Shown here in pieces: positions 24,374 to 35,403 of a stretch of 64,000 bases of DNA. A model generated the notes under the pieces. The model saw nothing but the letters and a program-made list of their open reading frames with translations, was not told where the DNA came from and did not search any database. How positions within the stretch are numbered: position 1 is the stretch's first letter; the number at the start of each line of letters is the position of its first letter. The stretch spans positions 249,262 through 313,261 of the forward strand of contig VXAZ01000263.1 in assembly GCA_013399875.1 (NCBI GenBank), read 5' to 3'. The DNA comes from Gymnorhina tibicen. Its lineage: Eukaryota > Chordata > Aves > Passeriformes > Artamidae. The translations under genes and the position numbers were made by a program.

Positions 24374-24789
24374 TGATGCCTGAGGTGGCCACCTAAAACA
24401 CAGAGACTAGACAAAATAAGGGAATAAAGGCAGGTATTTATTTGAAGGGCCTTCAAAGGTACACCCTGGGCAGGCCAAAGGCAACACCCAAGATGGACCC
24501 TGAGTCATGAGTCCTTCACACTTTTATAAGCTTTTGTATTTTTGTATATCAGGGTTAATTCTCCAATTAAAACTTCAGTTAATGATGTAATTTCCCCAAG
24601 ATTATCCCCCCTTCTAAGATTCTGGTTTACACATTTTGGGCCTAGGACAGTCTGGATGGCCTTGAAGAGCAAGCTTGGAGAGAGAACTAGCATGAGAGAA
24701 CAGCAGTTAACAGGCCACAAGAAACTTCAGAGTTACACACCAGGCAGTACAGGATTTGAAAAATATAAAATTTTAAACCTAAGGCATCA
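24374..24789 (-). mobile_element. Solo LTR of an endogenous retrovirus (antisense to CBLB)
   Basis: Read on the - strand, this 416-bp element has the TG...CA architecture of a retroviral LTR, with perfect 7-bp terminal inverted repeats (TGATGCC at one end, GGCATCA at the other). Inside, in the right order, are a TATA-like box (TTATAAAAG, + strand 24521-24531), an AP-1-like TGAGTCA (24501-24507), and an AATAAA polyadenylation signal (+ strand 24437-24442). From these I infer U3 at about 24530-24789, R around 24420-24500, and a short U5. No gag, pol or env sequence flanks it, so it looks like a solo LTR left by recombination. I see no matching target-site duplication (flanks acttg and ttttt), so it may be old or slightly mis-bounded. 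The family name is not assigned. Confidence 0.72.
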
Positions 24790-26212
24790 TTTTTAGCAGT
24801 TTTCAAATTTTCTTTTCTTTGGATGTGCATGGTATATGGGGGAGGGGGAGGATTGTCCTAAGCACATTATTTTGCTGTATGAAGAAACCACACAAAGAAG
24901 AAGCCAAGTGATGTTTTGTACCAATTATCATTCTCCAGATAACATAAAGTTGAGTGTAAAGACTTATTAATGCATAAAGAAAAGAAGGGACTTTTTTCTA
25001 GTCTTTCAGGTGTAATAATCACCATTGTTCAATTGCAACATTTCCAGGTGGAAAAAAAAGATATATTTTTTAGTAGTAATTATATTCTCCTTCTCAGGAA
25101 TAGAGTTTCATGCTGCTGGAGTATAAGGAAAAAAAGAGTGTATTTTTCCAACTTACATGATGGGAAATTTCTGTAGCTCTCTTCAGGCTTACTTATTTTT
25201 TAATGAATAGCATAATTGCGAATCAGTGCGATGCCTTTGGTAAATACTCTCTCTTTTGGGAGAGTATCTTTACAAATATAGCTGTTTCTCTTTTTGTTTC
25301 CAGTTGTTGGAAGAAAAGAGTTTATAACACATGCTTTATATGGGGCATTGTGAGGGATTTATTTGTCTTAAAATGCTCAGTCAATTTATTCAAGGTGTTT
25401 TGAGTTCTCTTATAATGCAAATTATAACTATGATGTAACTAATTTTAAAGCTATGGAGTTTTCCTGCAGTTCTTGCACTTCTGGGGTAGAACAATTTCTA
25501 ATTTCCTAAATTACTGCAAGATACTTTCTAGTTAAGAACTTGGAGCTTTCTGGTGTTAATACTTTTCTATCGGTGTTTCCCACAGCCATCTTCTAAAACA
25601 CTCATGTGTCAGCTTTTGCTATAAATATCGTTCTAAATCAGCATGATATGCAGCAAGATACTCCATTTAATTTCAATTAGATGAAAACTCTCTGATAGAT
25701 CATGTCATTCTCTTAATTGGAAAGTTGTTTTTACAGTAGCAGTAGTTCAAAGGACAGAACTGATGAGCTTCAGGATGAACTGGTTCACCTTCATCTGTGA
25801 TTTAAAAAGACAATGTAGAGAGTGTAACTGTGTTCAAAACTTTGGTTTTGCATTTATTCTGGACTAATCAGCTCACTTAAGAACTTCTTCATTTCAGTGC
25901 TTTTGTAAGGTGATTCTTTGAACTAGCTGAAAAAGAAATGAAGTTCACTCTAAAATCTAATTATAATTTAGCCACTGGGTCCCTAGAGTAGCATGGGGAG
26001 TGCTTTAACTTCTATGCTTCACTTTCACTTTTTTTAAGATTGTTGTCATGATGTTTAGCTGAATCCTTAACATGTACTGAGAAATTTATTCTAATTCAGG
26101 TATCCAGTATTGGACACTTCAGCCATACAACCCACTCCCCCAAAGGCATGGTTTCTCAAACTTCTTATATACAACTGTTTAAAATAGTTAGAAGAAGAGC
26201 AAGAAAAGCAGA

Positions 26213-26856
26213 TAGGACTTGGGGGTGCTGTGGGTGAGAGGCTGGACCATGAGCTGGCAACGTGTGCTCAGAGCCCAGAAAGCCAAACTTGTCCTGGGCT
26301 GCATCCAAAGCAGTGTGGCCAGCAGGGCAGTTCTGCACCTCTGCTCTGCTGTCATGAGACCCCACCTGGAGAAACGCCTCCAGCATAAGAAAGACATGGA
26401 CCTGCTGGAGTGAGTCCAGAGAAGATCATCAAGGTGATTAGAGGGATGGAGCACCTCTCCTATGGGAAAAGGCTGAGACAATTGGGATTGTTCAGCCTGG
26501 AGAGGGGAAGCCTTTGGGGTGACCTAATTGTGGCCTTCCAGTATGTGAAGGGAGCCTAAAACAAAGCCGGGGAGAGGGACTTTTTACAAGAGCAGGTAGA
26601 CAGGACAAAGGGGAATGGCTTCAAACTGAAAAAGAGTAGATGAGATATTAGGAAGAAATTCTTTACTGCGAGGGTGGTGAGGCTCTGGAACAGGTTGTCC
26701 AGGGAAGTTGTGGCTTCCTCATGCCTGGAAATGTTCAGGCTGGATGGGGCTGTGAGCGATCTGGTCTAGCAGAAGATGTCCCTGCCCATGGCAGGGAAGT
26801 TGGAATTAGGTGATCTGTAAGGTCGGTTCCAACCCAAACCATTCTATGATTCTGTG
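26213..26856 (+). mobile_element. CR1 LINE, 5'-truncated 3' end
   Basis: This is the terminal part of a chicken-repeat-1 retrotransposon. It has recognisable degenerate reverse-transcriptase-end and 3'-region phrases (GAGACCCCACCTGGAG at about 26355-26371, GAGGTGGTGAGGCTCTGGAACAGGTTG-like text around 26668-26698), then CATTCTATGATTCTGTG at 26840-26856, the typical CR1 tail with a short tandem instead of poly(A). The reading frame is broken and most of the element is missing 5', as is usual for CR1. Open frames at 26165-26481 on both strands derive from it. It inserted in intron 8 of CBLB in the sense orientation. Confidence 0.9.
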
Positions 26857-29800
26857 GTATTGCTAATAGTTAGAATATTTTACCTAAGCACAACCAATGA
26901 TAAGAGGGAAAGGAAGAAGAAAATTAAACCTCTGTCTAGATGGCTGCTGTATTTTGCTGAACTTAGCTATTCTGTAAGATACAGATTCAAATGGTTGGTT
27001 AAGTATATTTGCCTGCTGCCTATTCATTCACTCAGTTGGCCTTACGAAAACACTTGCAAATTTGGATTCCTTTATACAAAAATATTATTCCAGGGTGTAT
27101 TTCAGTTCACACTAGGGGAAACAATGTAATCCACAGTATTGCAAAATAAGAAGATGGTTCCTAACAGCTTGATGGAGCAATGTGTGCAGTGAGTCCTTCC
27201 CTCACCTTCTCCCTGCTCTCTGAGTTCCTTAGAGCACGCGTCCCCTGGGTGTGCTTTGTTCCTGTACCCCAGTTAGGTTAGGTGTAGCTGCTTGCTGCTG
27301 TTCCACGGAGGGCCTTGCACAGCAAGGCTTTGTCACCTGCTCCTCTGATGCTCCTCAGTCTATCGGTAAAAGACCGAGGCACATCCAGGAGAAGCAGCGA
27401 GGGAAGAAAAGAAGGGCATTTCACAGCAGAGAGGAGCAGACAGGTGGCATCGTTACAAATAGCCTCCTCCCACTGTGCCATAGAGCTCTCACCACTTTTT
27501 CCATGCTTTTTAAACACTTATTAAATGAGCCTGTGTCTCCCTTTATACTAACCCCTTACCTAAGGGTTCAATCTAGTGCTGAATTACAGAAATGCAAGCG
27601 GCGGAGGAAGCTGATCGTGGTAGAAACTGTTAATTGAATTGCACGGTTAGAAAATCTATTTGAATTTTTAGTTAGACATCTGTGGTGGCTGAAACATCAG
27701 AGAGGATGGGAGGTTGGGAAGGAAAGCCCTGCTTAATACCTCTATCTCAGTGTCCAGATGGACATGCAGCTTAGGCTTAGTATCTTTAAGCTCAGGATCC
27801 AATATGATACCCAGCTTTAGCTGAAATTTTATATGGATGTAAAGATATTGAAAGAGATGTCAGCGTTTAAAAAAATAATAATGGGAATTGAGAGAGAGTG
27901 TTGAAGATCTCAAAGTATCTGTGCTATAGAGAGATGTTACTGTAGTGAGAATAAAATGCCTGTGCATCAAATCTGCTGACAGAATTAAAAATGACCTTTC
28001 TAAATGATGTGATTGCTTGAAAGCTTGTTTGAAAGCTTCAGTGAAGTGAAGGTTTTAAACAAGAAATAACTTCAGTTTTAAGCCTGTATTAGACTGAGTC
28101 AAGCAAAAATATCGTCATGTACACAAGCACGGGGAAGGATCTGATTTATGTGTAAGGAGTTTCTTCTGTACTTCAAGACCAGGGGAAAATGTAAAGTTTG
28201 TAAATTAATTTTGTTTCATACTGTATAGAAATGAAGTCCATAATGGAATGTACATATTAGAACAGTTTGAATGTTTGTGAAAGCAAAATGATTGGTTTTA
28301 ACATGATGTGCTATTACTCTAAAGATAAACAATATTATTCTTTTACAGTGTTGAGTTTTCTAAAATAAATGGAATGAGAAATTTGAACTTGTTTCTGATT
28401 CAGTTTTTAGCGATTAACTGCATTTCCTGAGCTATAATTAATTTCTCAGACAAGTGTTTCATGGATCTTCCACACCTTCATAGGAGGTTTGGATCTGCTT
28501 CAGTTGTATTTATTAGAATGTTTATTATTTACATCATTCTTTTTATCTTCAGAGAGAAAAAAATCAAAACAAATACGGAGTAGCCCTTACTACCTGTAAG
28601 TCTTAGCCCCTTACTGTAAATCTTTAATCAAATTTCTTTCATCCATTTGTTATATGAATATCACCATCTTGCTAAAGGTACTACTAACTCTCTGAATTAA
28701 GTGGAATTAAATTTTATAGCAACACTCATTCAAATTGATGGAAAAACTAACTTGAAAGAAAAATACACCTGCATTAGACATGCTCTAGTGTGAACTGCTT
28801 TCATTTATCTGAAGTGTTTAATGCACTTGGTTTGAATTATAGTTCTCTATCTAGTGTTATGATAAGGTTACAACAAGAATCCTGGAAATATAACATGTCT
28901 TCCATGCCTAAAGAACTGTCTCTGAAGTACTTAACACTGGAAAATGCCACTGCTCTCAGTGTAAGTAAACAGGAAGTATCACAGCCAGAAATTCCTCTAA
29001 TTTATCTATCGAAGTCACTGTTGATAGGACTTGTTAGAACCCTTTTTGAGGGATTAAAGACTTTTTAATTTTTAAAATACTTTGCTCTTGAAAGTGTTTT
29101 CTGCGCTATGCCTGCTTGTATTTAAGCTTCTTATTGTGGAATCAGTGAGGATAAAGAGGTTTCAGTAAAGTACCAAGTTTACTTGAGCACTAAACTCTTG
29201 ACTCTGAGAAGATTAGCAAGTTTGAATATTAGCTTTTTTTCACCAGCACATCATGATTCTTAGTCACCAGCATTAACTGTGAAGGTAACCAGAAGATAAG
29301 GAACCAGGAGATGTTTCTGAAGGGGCGCTAGAGAGGAAGGAGCGTGTTCTGTTTTCATCATGGGAATAATTGGACCAGAGGTCTTTTTGAGAAACCGCTT
29401 ATTTATGTACTTACGTGTAGCTGCTGTGCATGAAATGAATAGCAATCGACTGAACAGAATCTGCAAGATGGACCCATAAATTAAGGATTTTTCTCCCTCG
29501 GGTGTATTTGTCTGGATTCTTCTTCTATACAACTTATGGTCCTCGATAAAGCTGTGATCACATTTGTGTTTGGGTTTTGCTTATTTATTTATTTTTGTAG
29601 AGGGGGTTTTGTTTGGGTTTTTTCTTTGTGGGGTTTTTGTTAGTTTGTTTTGTTGTTTTGGATTTTTTTTTTAACTAAGTTCTCAAACTGTGGGTTGAGA
29701 GTGGAGAGCTTCTGAAAGTTTGACTGGCTATTTTCACTGTATTTGCTGTTGCATCATACTTTATTTTTCTTCCATCTTTAGATAATCCAGATTGTAAATT

Positions 29801-30034
29801 GCATGTTCCTATCATATTATTAAAATAGTATATTGCTACATTACTTCCATTTTTTATGTTCTTGAGGACTTCAGCGTCTGTCAAAATTTTAAAATGAGAT
29901 ATATTGGTTAACTAAAATATTCCTTCATGTTCCTTTAGAATTTTACTTTTTAAACAGCTTCATGAGGTTTGACCAACCTATAACACAGTCTTAGGCCAAT
30001 TTATAATGATTTTTATCTCTTTTATTTGAAACAG

Positions 30035-30297
30035 ATGGTTCACAAGCACCAGCCAGACCCCCTAAACCACTTCCTCGGAGAACTGCACCAGAAGTACATC
30101 ACAGGAAAGCATATGGCTCTGACAGTTCCACGGAAAATGTGGATGCAAAAATCGCAAAACTTATGGGAGAGGGCTATTCCTTTGAAGAAGTCAAGAGGGC
30201 GCTGGAAATTGCCCAGAATAATGTTGACGTGGCCCGTAGCATTTTAAGAGAGTTTGTCTGTTTTCCTCCACCAGTCTCCCCACGTCTCAATCTATAG
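30035..30297 (+). CDS. CBLB: CBLB terminal coding exon (CIN85 motif, UBA domain, stop)
   Basis: The last coding exon encodes 86 complete residues plus a split Asp. It contains [20 protein letters not shown], where PKPLPR (30061-30078) is the PxxxPR motif bound by SH3 domains of CIN85/CD2AP for receptor endocytosis. After a Ser/Gly linker comes a UBA domain (about 30136-30255: [19 protein letters not shown] followed by [20 protein letters not shown]). It has the M-G-x-G-[YF] loop and the three-helix pattern; in CBL-B this domain binds ubiquitin. The C terminus is [14 protein letters not shown], then TAG at 30295-30297. The VC pair replaces a single Ala of the mammalian [13 protein letters not shown] end as I recall it. 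The acceptor is tttgaaacag|ATG. Confidence 0.96.
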
Positions 30298-31027
30298 CAG
30301 CATCAAGATTTTCTTGGAACGTATGAATTCTACGGATACACGTGTGGATTGGGGAATGAGACGAAGAACAGAATGGAATATTTTTCTTCCATCCTTAGTA
30401 GAAGGGTGTTTGTTTCCAGCCGTTTATCAAAGGCTCCTGGCTGCTCTGATCAAGACTTATAAATATGCTGAGGCTTATGTATTTTTGCTAGCCATACTTT
30501 TTTAAATCAGGGTTGAACTTACAAAGTAATTTAAAAAAGTTTACTTCCCTAGAACTTTTAATCTGTGAAATGCTTTTTCTTGTTTACAAGTTGGCAAGTT
30601 ACAGTTTTCTAGTTTGTGCCTGTACTATGTCCTGTTCATATTTCCTTGTACTTGTGGTCAGTTCTGCTGTAGCATTCCCAACAGTTTCCATGCTGACCAC
30701 TTCATCAACTAAATCATCACTTTCCAGAAGTTCTGTGTTTCTTTTGGTCTTTTTTTTTCTTTTACAAGATGCTTTAATTGTTTTTTGCATTTCAGCTCAT
30801 CAAATGCAAAAATATGTGGCCTTCACTACTGATTTTTTTTTTCTTCTGAGATTCCTTTGCTTTTGAGAGAGGAAATATCTGAATGTAAAACACATTATTC
30901 TGTGAACTGCCTTTTTAAAGGTATTTTGACAGTAATGTTGGGCAGCTTTCTGTTTAACAAGAATTCCATGACCCGTAGTCCTCAAGGTCTTTTATATACA
31001 GTTTCCACAAAAAAATCCCAACCAACA

Positions 31028-31033
31028 AATAAA
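31028..31033 (+). terminator. CBLB: Candidate poly(A) signal, CBLB proximal
   Basis: Canonical AATAAA about 735 nt past the stop codon. No strong GT-rich element is seen immediately after it. Confidence 0.35.
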
Positions 31034-31724
31034 ACATTTCATGCAGCAGTGATACTGAGTTCTCACACGTAAAATCTCTTTCAAATTTGAGTATTTGATT
31101 GCAGATGTTCAAAAAAACCCAAATGCACATGATAATACTGTGTTTTGATTACACACTAATGGCAGCAGTTCTTCATGGTAAGACTAAAAGGAATCTTTTT
31201 CAATTATATTAAAGGTATTCAGGTAAACTCCAATTCTAGCTTCAGTAAAGTAGAATGCGGTTAATGTTTTGTTTGAGTGATTATCCTGTGGTTCATTGTG
31301 GCTCGGATCAGTTTGTATTAACTTGGAAACTTTAAATCTTTGATGCACTGTTAATTCCTAATGCTACTGTAGCAATATTTTTTGCAAAGTTCTTTAGTAA
31401 CCTCCTCCCTCCCCTGTACACTTCATAATCCTCAAGGATGTCTTTAACACCCAAATTCATTCACTCACTCTCCAGCTGCTTAGTTGGAAATACATTTTTG
31501 CTTTACTTGGTTAGTGATACTCCAAACTTTGACATTTTATTTTTGAGCCCAAATTGATTCAAGCCAATTTAAAAATCTTCCTGATTTTAAAAAAGAGAGA
31601 GAAGACAACTCTGTTCTGAGTACTTTCAAAGTTGAGTCCAAATATTTTCAGAACGATTCTTAAGATTGCTGCTTTATTGTTTTTTAGGAAACTTTGAAAT
31701 CTTTTCTTCTAATACTATTGAAAA

Positions 31725-31730
31725 AATAAA
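31725..31730 (+). terminator. CBLB: Candidate poly(A) signal, CBLB
   Basis: Canonical AATAAA within AAAAAATAAAACC, with a GT-rich element about 65 nt downstream, which is a little far from the usual position. Confidence 0.4.
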
Positions 31731-34700
31731 ACCATGTGGTAGTTAGAATATTTTTCTCATTTTGAGATGCGACGAGTATATGAAAATTTTCAGTGTGTCA
31801 GGCTGGGTGTGAAGTATATATTCATTATTCCCTTTCAGCAGTTAGTGTTCTCTTCCACTCTGAGCAAGTGCTAAAATTTGTATCACTTACAGGATCAGAT
31901 CTCATCAGCCCAGTGCATTTGTTGTAAAGATGTTTTTAAAGACAGCTCGTGGCTGAACTGCAGGATTCACAATAACTGAGAACACCCATTGGAAATTACT
32001 GTGCTATTTCAAAGTCCTGTTGCTTCATCAAAAAACTTATTTTTAAAACTAATTAAATTATTTTGTAGCATCGCAAAGCATAGCATGGATATCATTCATC
32101 TGCTTCAGTGATAAAAGATGATCAGGAGAATACAGCGTATAGGGAAGAGCTGCTGCTCCATTTTGATTTAAGCAAATGATTCTGAGTTTATGTTCCAGGA
32201 AAAGACGTTTGCATCTTCCTTTAATTGTTCCTCAAGTACAGCTTAGGAAAAGTTTTGGTGTTGAGTTATATTCTGTGTTTTTGGTTCAAGTTAATCTCTT
32301 TCCTCTGTTTTGGGAGAAAGTTTTGTGTAGTATTGAACCCTCTTGTTCATTTGGTTTGTTTGGAACATCACTGTAGCATTTTAGCTAGCTATAAATTCAA
32401 AATGATTCATGCTATTAAATTATACACTCTGGTTGTACTGGAATTACTGAAATGAGGTTCTAGCATAACTGCCGGCATAGCAATGATGACAGTGAAAAAA
32501 AGAACACTTTACAAGGATGAACAAACAATCTGCAGATTGAGTTTTGAAATTTTGAATTGTAATGAAGAACTCATTTTCTCTTTTTTATGCAGCAGCTTAG
32601 TATAAATTATATCCTTATATTTCAATTAGAGGCTGGAACTGCTGCCTAATACATTAAGGTTTTTAAAGTTTTCCTTCTCCTTTTTGGTTGTGACCATCAG
32701 TGACAGTTTTTTAAATTTTGTGTTAAAAAGCCAAACTGGATGCGCAGTATTCTGAGTGGTAACTTGAGAAGAGTTCCATTAATCTTGAAATGAGTGTGCT
32801 AATAACACTTTCAAATAGTGGAACGTGCAGACTGTTTCAAACCTGTTTTGGTTAGTAGTTTTAAAGTCAAACAGCAAAATTGCTTTGCTGGAGTGTTGAT
32901 GTTTACTCTGCAAGAATTAATAGGCTTAAAATAAATTAATCTGGCTGCAGTCTAGTTCTGTAAAGTCATAGTTCTCTAAACATATTTTTAACCTTTGAAA
33001 GACTTAAGGGTTTGAGCCTGGCAGTGTGTTATGCACTTATATAACTTTAAGGAAGACTGACTTGAATGAGAGTGCTTGGGTGAACAAAGTTGGTTAAACT
33101 CAGAAACATGTGCTACTGTATTTGTTCCAACATTGCAGTCTTTAGACCACCCTTATGATGTCTGTCGGCCTCACCTTTTCTCTCCTTTTGCCTAAGTTAC
33201 TGCATTTTGAGCAAATTGGCTGAATCAGAAGTTGAGCAGAGCAAGTGGACAGCAGCAGCACAGAACTTTTCCAAAGGCTACGTGTAGGAAAAATTTAAAT
33301 GGTGATAAAGGAAACTAATATAATTAGCCATGTTAATGGTTTGTCTGGAACCCTAAAGTGGCCACTGGTAAGATTTGTTAATGTCCAGTATCTCAAGAGT
33401 GCATCTGGCACAGCTTTTTTATAATGTGAATTTAGGAAGTTTTGTACCAGAATAATTTCTTCTGTTGTATTTCTCTCATTTTCAGCTTGAAGCTTTACTT
33501 TGCACTGACAACTCTGACCTGAAAGCATTTAAATTTGTGTCTTAATATTGACAAATGTTGAAGCAAATGAACACCGTATTCAAAGCAAATTCAGGTGCTA
33601 CCTGATGACCTGGAATTTAGCGCTTTTAGGGAGTGACTTCTTGAAAAAGGACTTCAGCAGTTTCCATTTTGAAGGATTTTCTTTCAAATAACTATTTTAT
33701 CTGAAAATGCCTTTTATAAACTTGTCTAACATGTGGCAAATCTAGTGATGTGTTCAATTAATTTATATTTTATTCAACATTCTTTTTAAATTTTGGTTAT
33801 GTATGCTCAAGTTCTTTATCTGTTCATGTAAGGTATTTTATAAAATTAATGTTAAGAGAATGTTGGGTTGATCCGTGATTTTTCAAGACTCTGTCTCTCT
33901 GTTATTGAAAAATTACCACTTTTCGTATGATGCTTTAGAAACATAGCCTGTCCTGTGTAGGGGCCTTAAAACCATTGTTTTGTAAGCCACAAAAATGAGG
34001 CCTTGCTCTAAAATAAGGTGAGTCATTGCATTGAGACATGTGCTTTATATCCCCATACATTACCTCATTTCTAAATTTCAGTAGTAAAAGTTAATAATTT
34101 GGCAGTAATTTTGGAATGTGCATGTAACAGTTGTATGGCAGAAAGATGCTAACCATTAAATATTTAGAATCCAAAGAGGTGAACACATAGTCCGACTGTA
34201 TATTAATTTGCAGGATTTTTTCCTGAAGAAAATTACAATAAGCTGACACTGATAGTTTTTTAATATCTTGTGCATTTACCTTCTCAAGCATTGTACTCTT
34301 AATGTAAAAAAAAATTTTAGCTGTGTAAAACAGGTTTTTTCCTGTTACTGTGTCCCAGCATTCTGGAAGAGGTTCAGAAAATCTGACTCCTCTACTATGC
34401 ATGACAATACAGCTGTTGCTGTTTAAACCCTGACCCTGTTCCCTGCAGTTGGATTAGACCTTCAATGCTGAGATTTTCATGGTACTTCCTTCAGTGTGTG
34501 AAATCCTTGTCCACTGTGTATGTCACTAGTCATATTACTCATTAGAGAAGTTACCTGTTTGGGATAGTTGTCTTTAGTACTATAGGTGCCTATTTCTGTG
34601 GTTTTTACTTTTCTTAGGTGAAAGTTTGGTGTTACTTTCTTGTGTTACAATCAAATTTTAGCCGGGTGCTCTAGAAATGTTTCAGGAATTTTTGTTTGAT

Positions 34701-35373
34701 AGACCGAGTCATTAATTCTGTACAAGGTACCTGCCTCCAGTTATCAGTTTCAGTAAGTTTCCATCAGGAAATTGATAAGTTTAGATTTTAAAACCCCACG
34801 TGTGTTACTGTGACATCTGAACATTCCATTTGGCCTTAGATGGTTTCGTGTCTAGCAGTGGAAATTCTTACTCAGAATAAATGTTAATTCCTGAACCTTA
34901 ATCTTAAATCACAAAATAAATATTAAATTTGTGAAACTTAATTGCATAAACATCCTGGAGATTGTAAGGAACTTAAAAGACTTAGGATAATGTGAACTGT
35001 GTCAAGATTCATGCTTCATAGACCTGCCAGAAGTAAAAGCCCATTGAATAGTGATCTTCTCACTGTGAAGCTGCTTGCATCTGTCTGGATCTGTGAAGGA
35101 ATCAGCCAGTCCAACTACAACAGTACTGCTTGGAAAACAACTTTTTTTATTGCAGTATGTGCCACAGTAGCCAGCAGGATGGGAGAGGAGCAGATAACTA
35201 GACAGAAGAAGATAATTTTGTCATAACAATCCAAGGCCCTCTCTCCTGTTGCCTTGCAAGATTGAGCTAGAGTGAATTGCCTGGGGATCTGGTGCACACG
35301 AAGGAGTGTTTGTTACAGTTTTTCCAGTTTTCAGTTACTGTGTTTTTCTCCAGGGAAGTGTCCTTTTCTGAGG

Positions 35374-35403
35374 ACAGTGTGACTTCTAAATAAGTCACAC
35401 TGT
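35374..35403. repeat. Perfect 12-bp inverted repeat, 6-nt loop
   Basis: ACAGTGTGACTT (35374-35385) and AAGTCACACTGT (35392-35403) are exact reverse complements around ctaaat. The arms do not extend further, so this is too short for a microRNA precursor. The GTGTGAC/GTCACAC arms resemble paired T-box-like half sites. Confidence 0.6.

Larger units (their letters stand above)
23705..30034 (+). other. CBLB: CBLB intron 8 of window (6.3 kb, transposon-bearing)
   Basis: This is the largest complete intron visible, with donor gtaagg and acceptor ttatttgaaacag. It contains a solo LTR antisense to the gene and a CR1 LINE 3' fragment in the sense orientation, both listed separately. A slightly GC-richer patch at about 27190-27480 and a T/G-rich tract at 29560-29675 are also present. 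No exon was recognised between 23705 and 30034. Confidence 0.85.
30298..31750 (+). other. CBLB: CBLB 3' UTR (probable extent)
   Basis: The sequence after the stop shows no further splice-linked coding potential and is AT-rich, with T-rich runs at 30750-30850. AATAAA signals occur at 31028-31033 (about 735 nt after the stop) and 31725-31730. The second is followed by a GT-rich stretch (GTGTGTCAGGCTGGGTGTG, about 31792-31812). Further AATAAA hexamers lie at 32930-32935, 34876-34881 and 34915-34920, so longer forms are possible. The end position is inference; RNA data are needed to fix it. Confidence 0.5.

Noticed and set aside
26165..26481. Several overlapping frames on both strands
   Set aside because: They lie inside the CR1 LINE 3' fragment and are remnants or shadows of it.
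27190..27640. GC-richer patch in CBLB intron 8 with a 128-codon frame
   Set aside because: Could be an old repeat fragment, but I could not match it to a family, and the frame has no recognisable content.
35374..35403. Possible microRNA precursor
   Set aside because: The stem is only 12 bp and the pairing does not extend beyond it, too short for a pre-miRNA.
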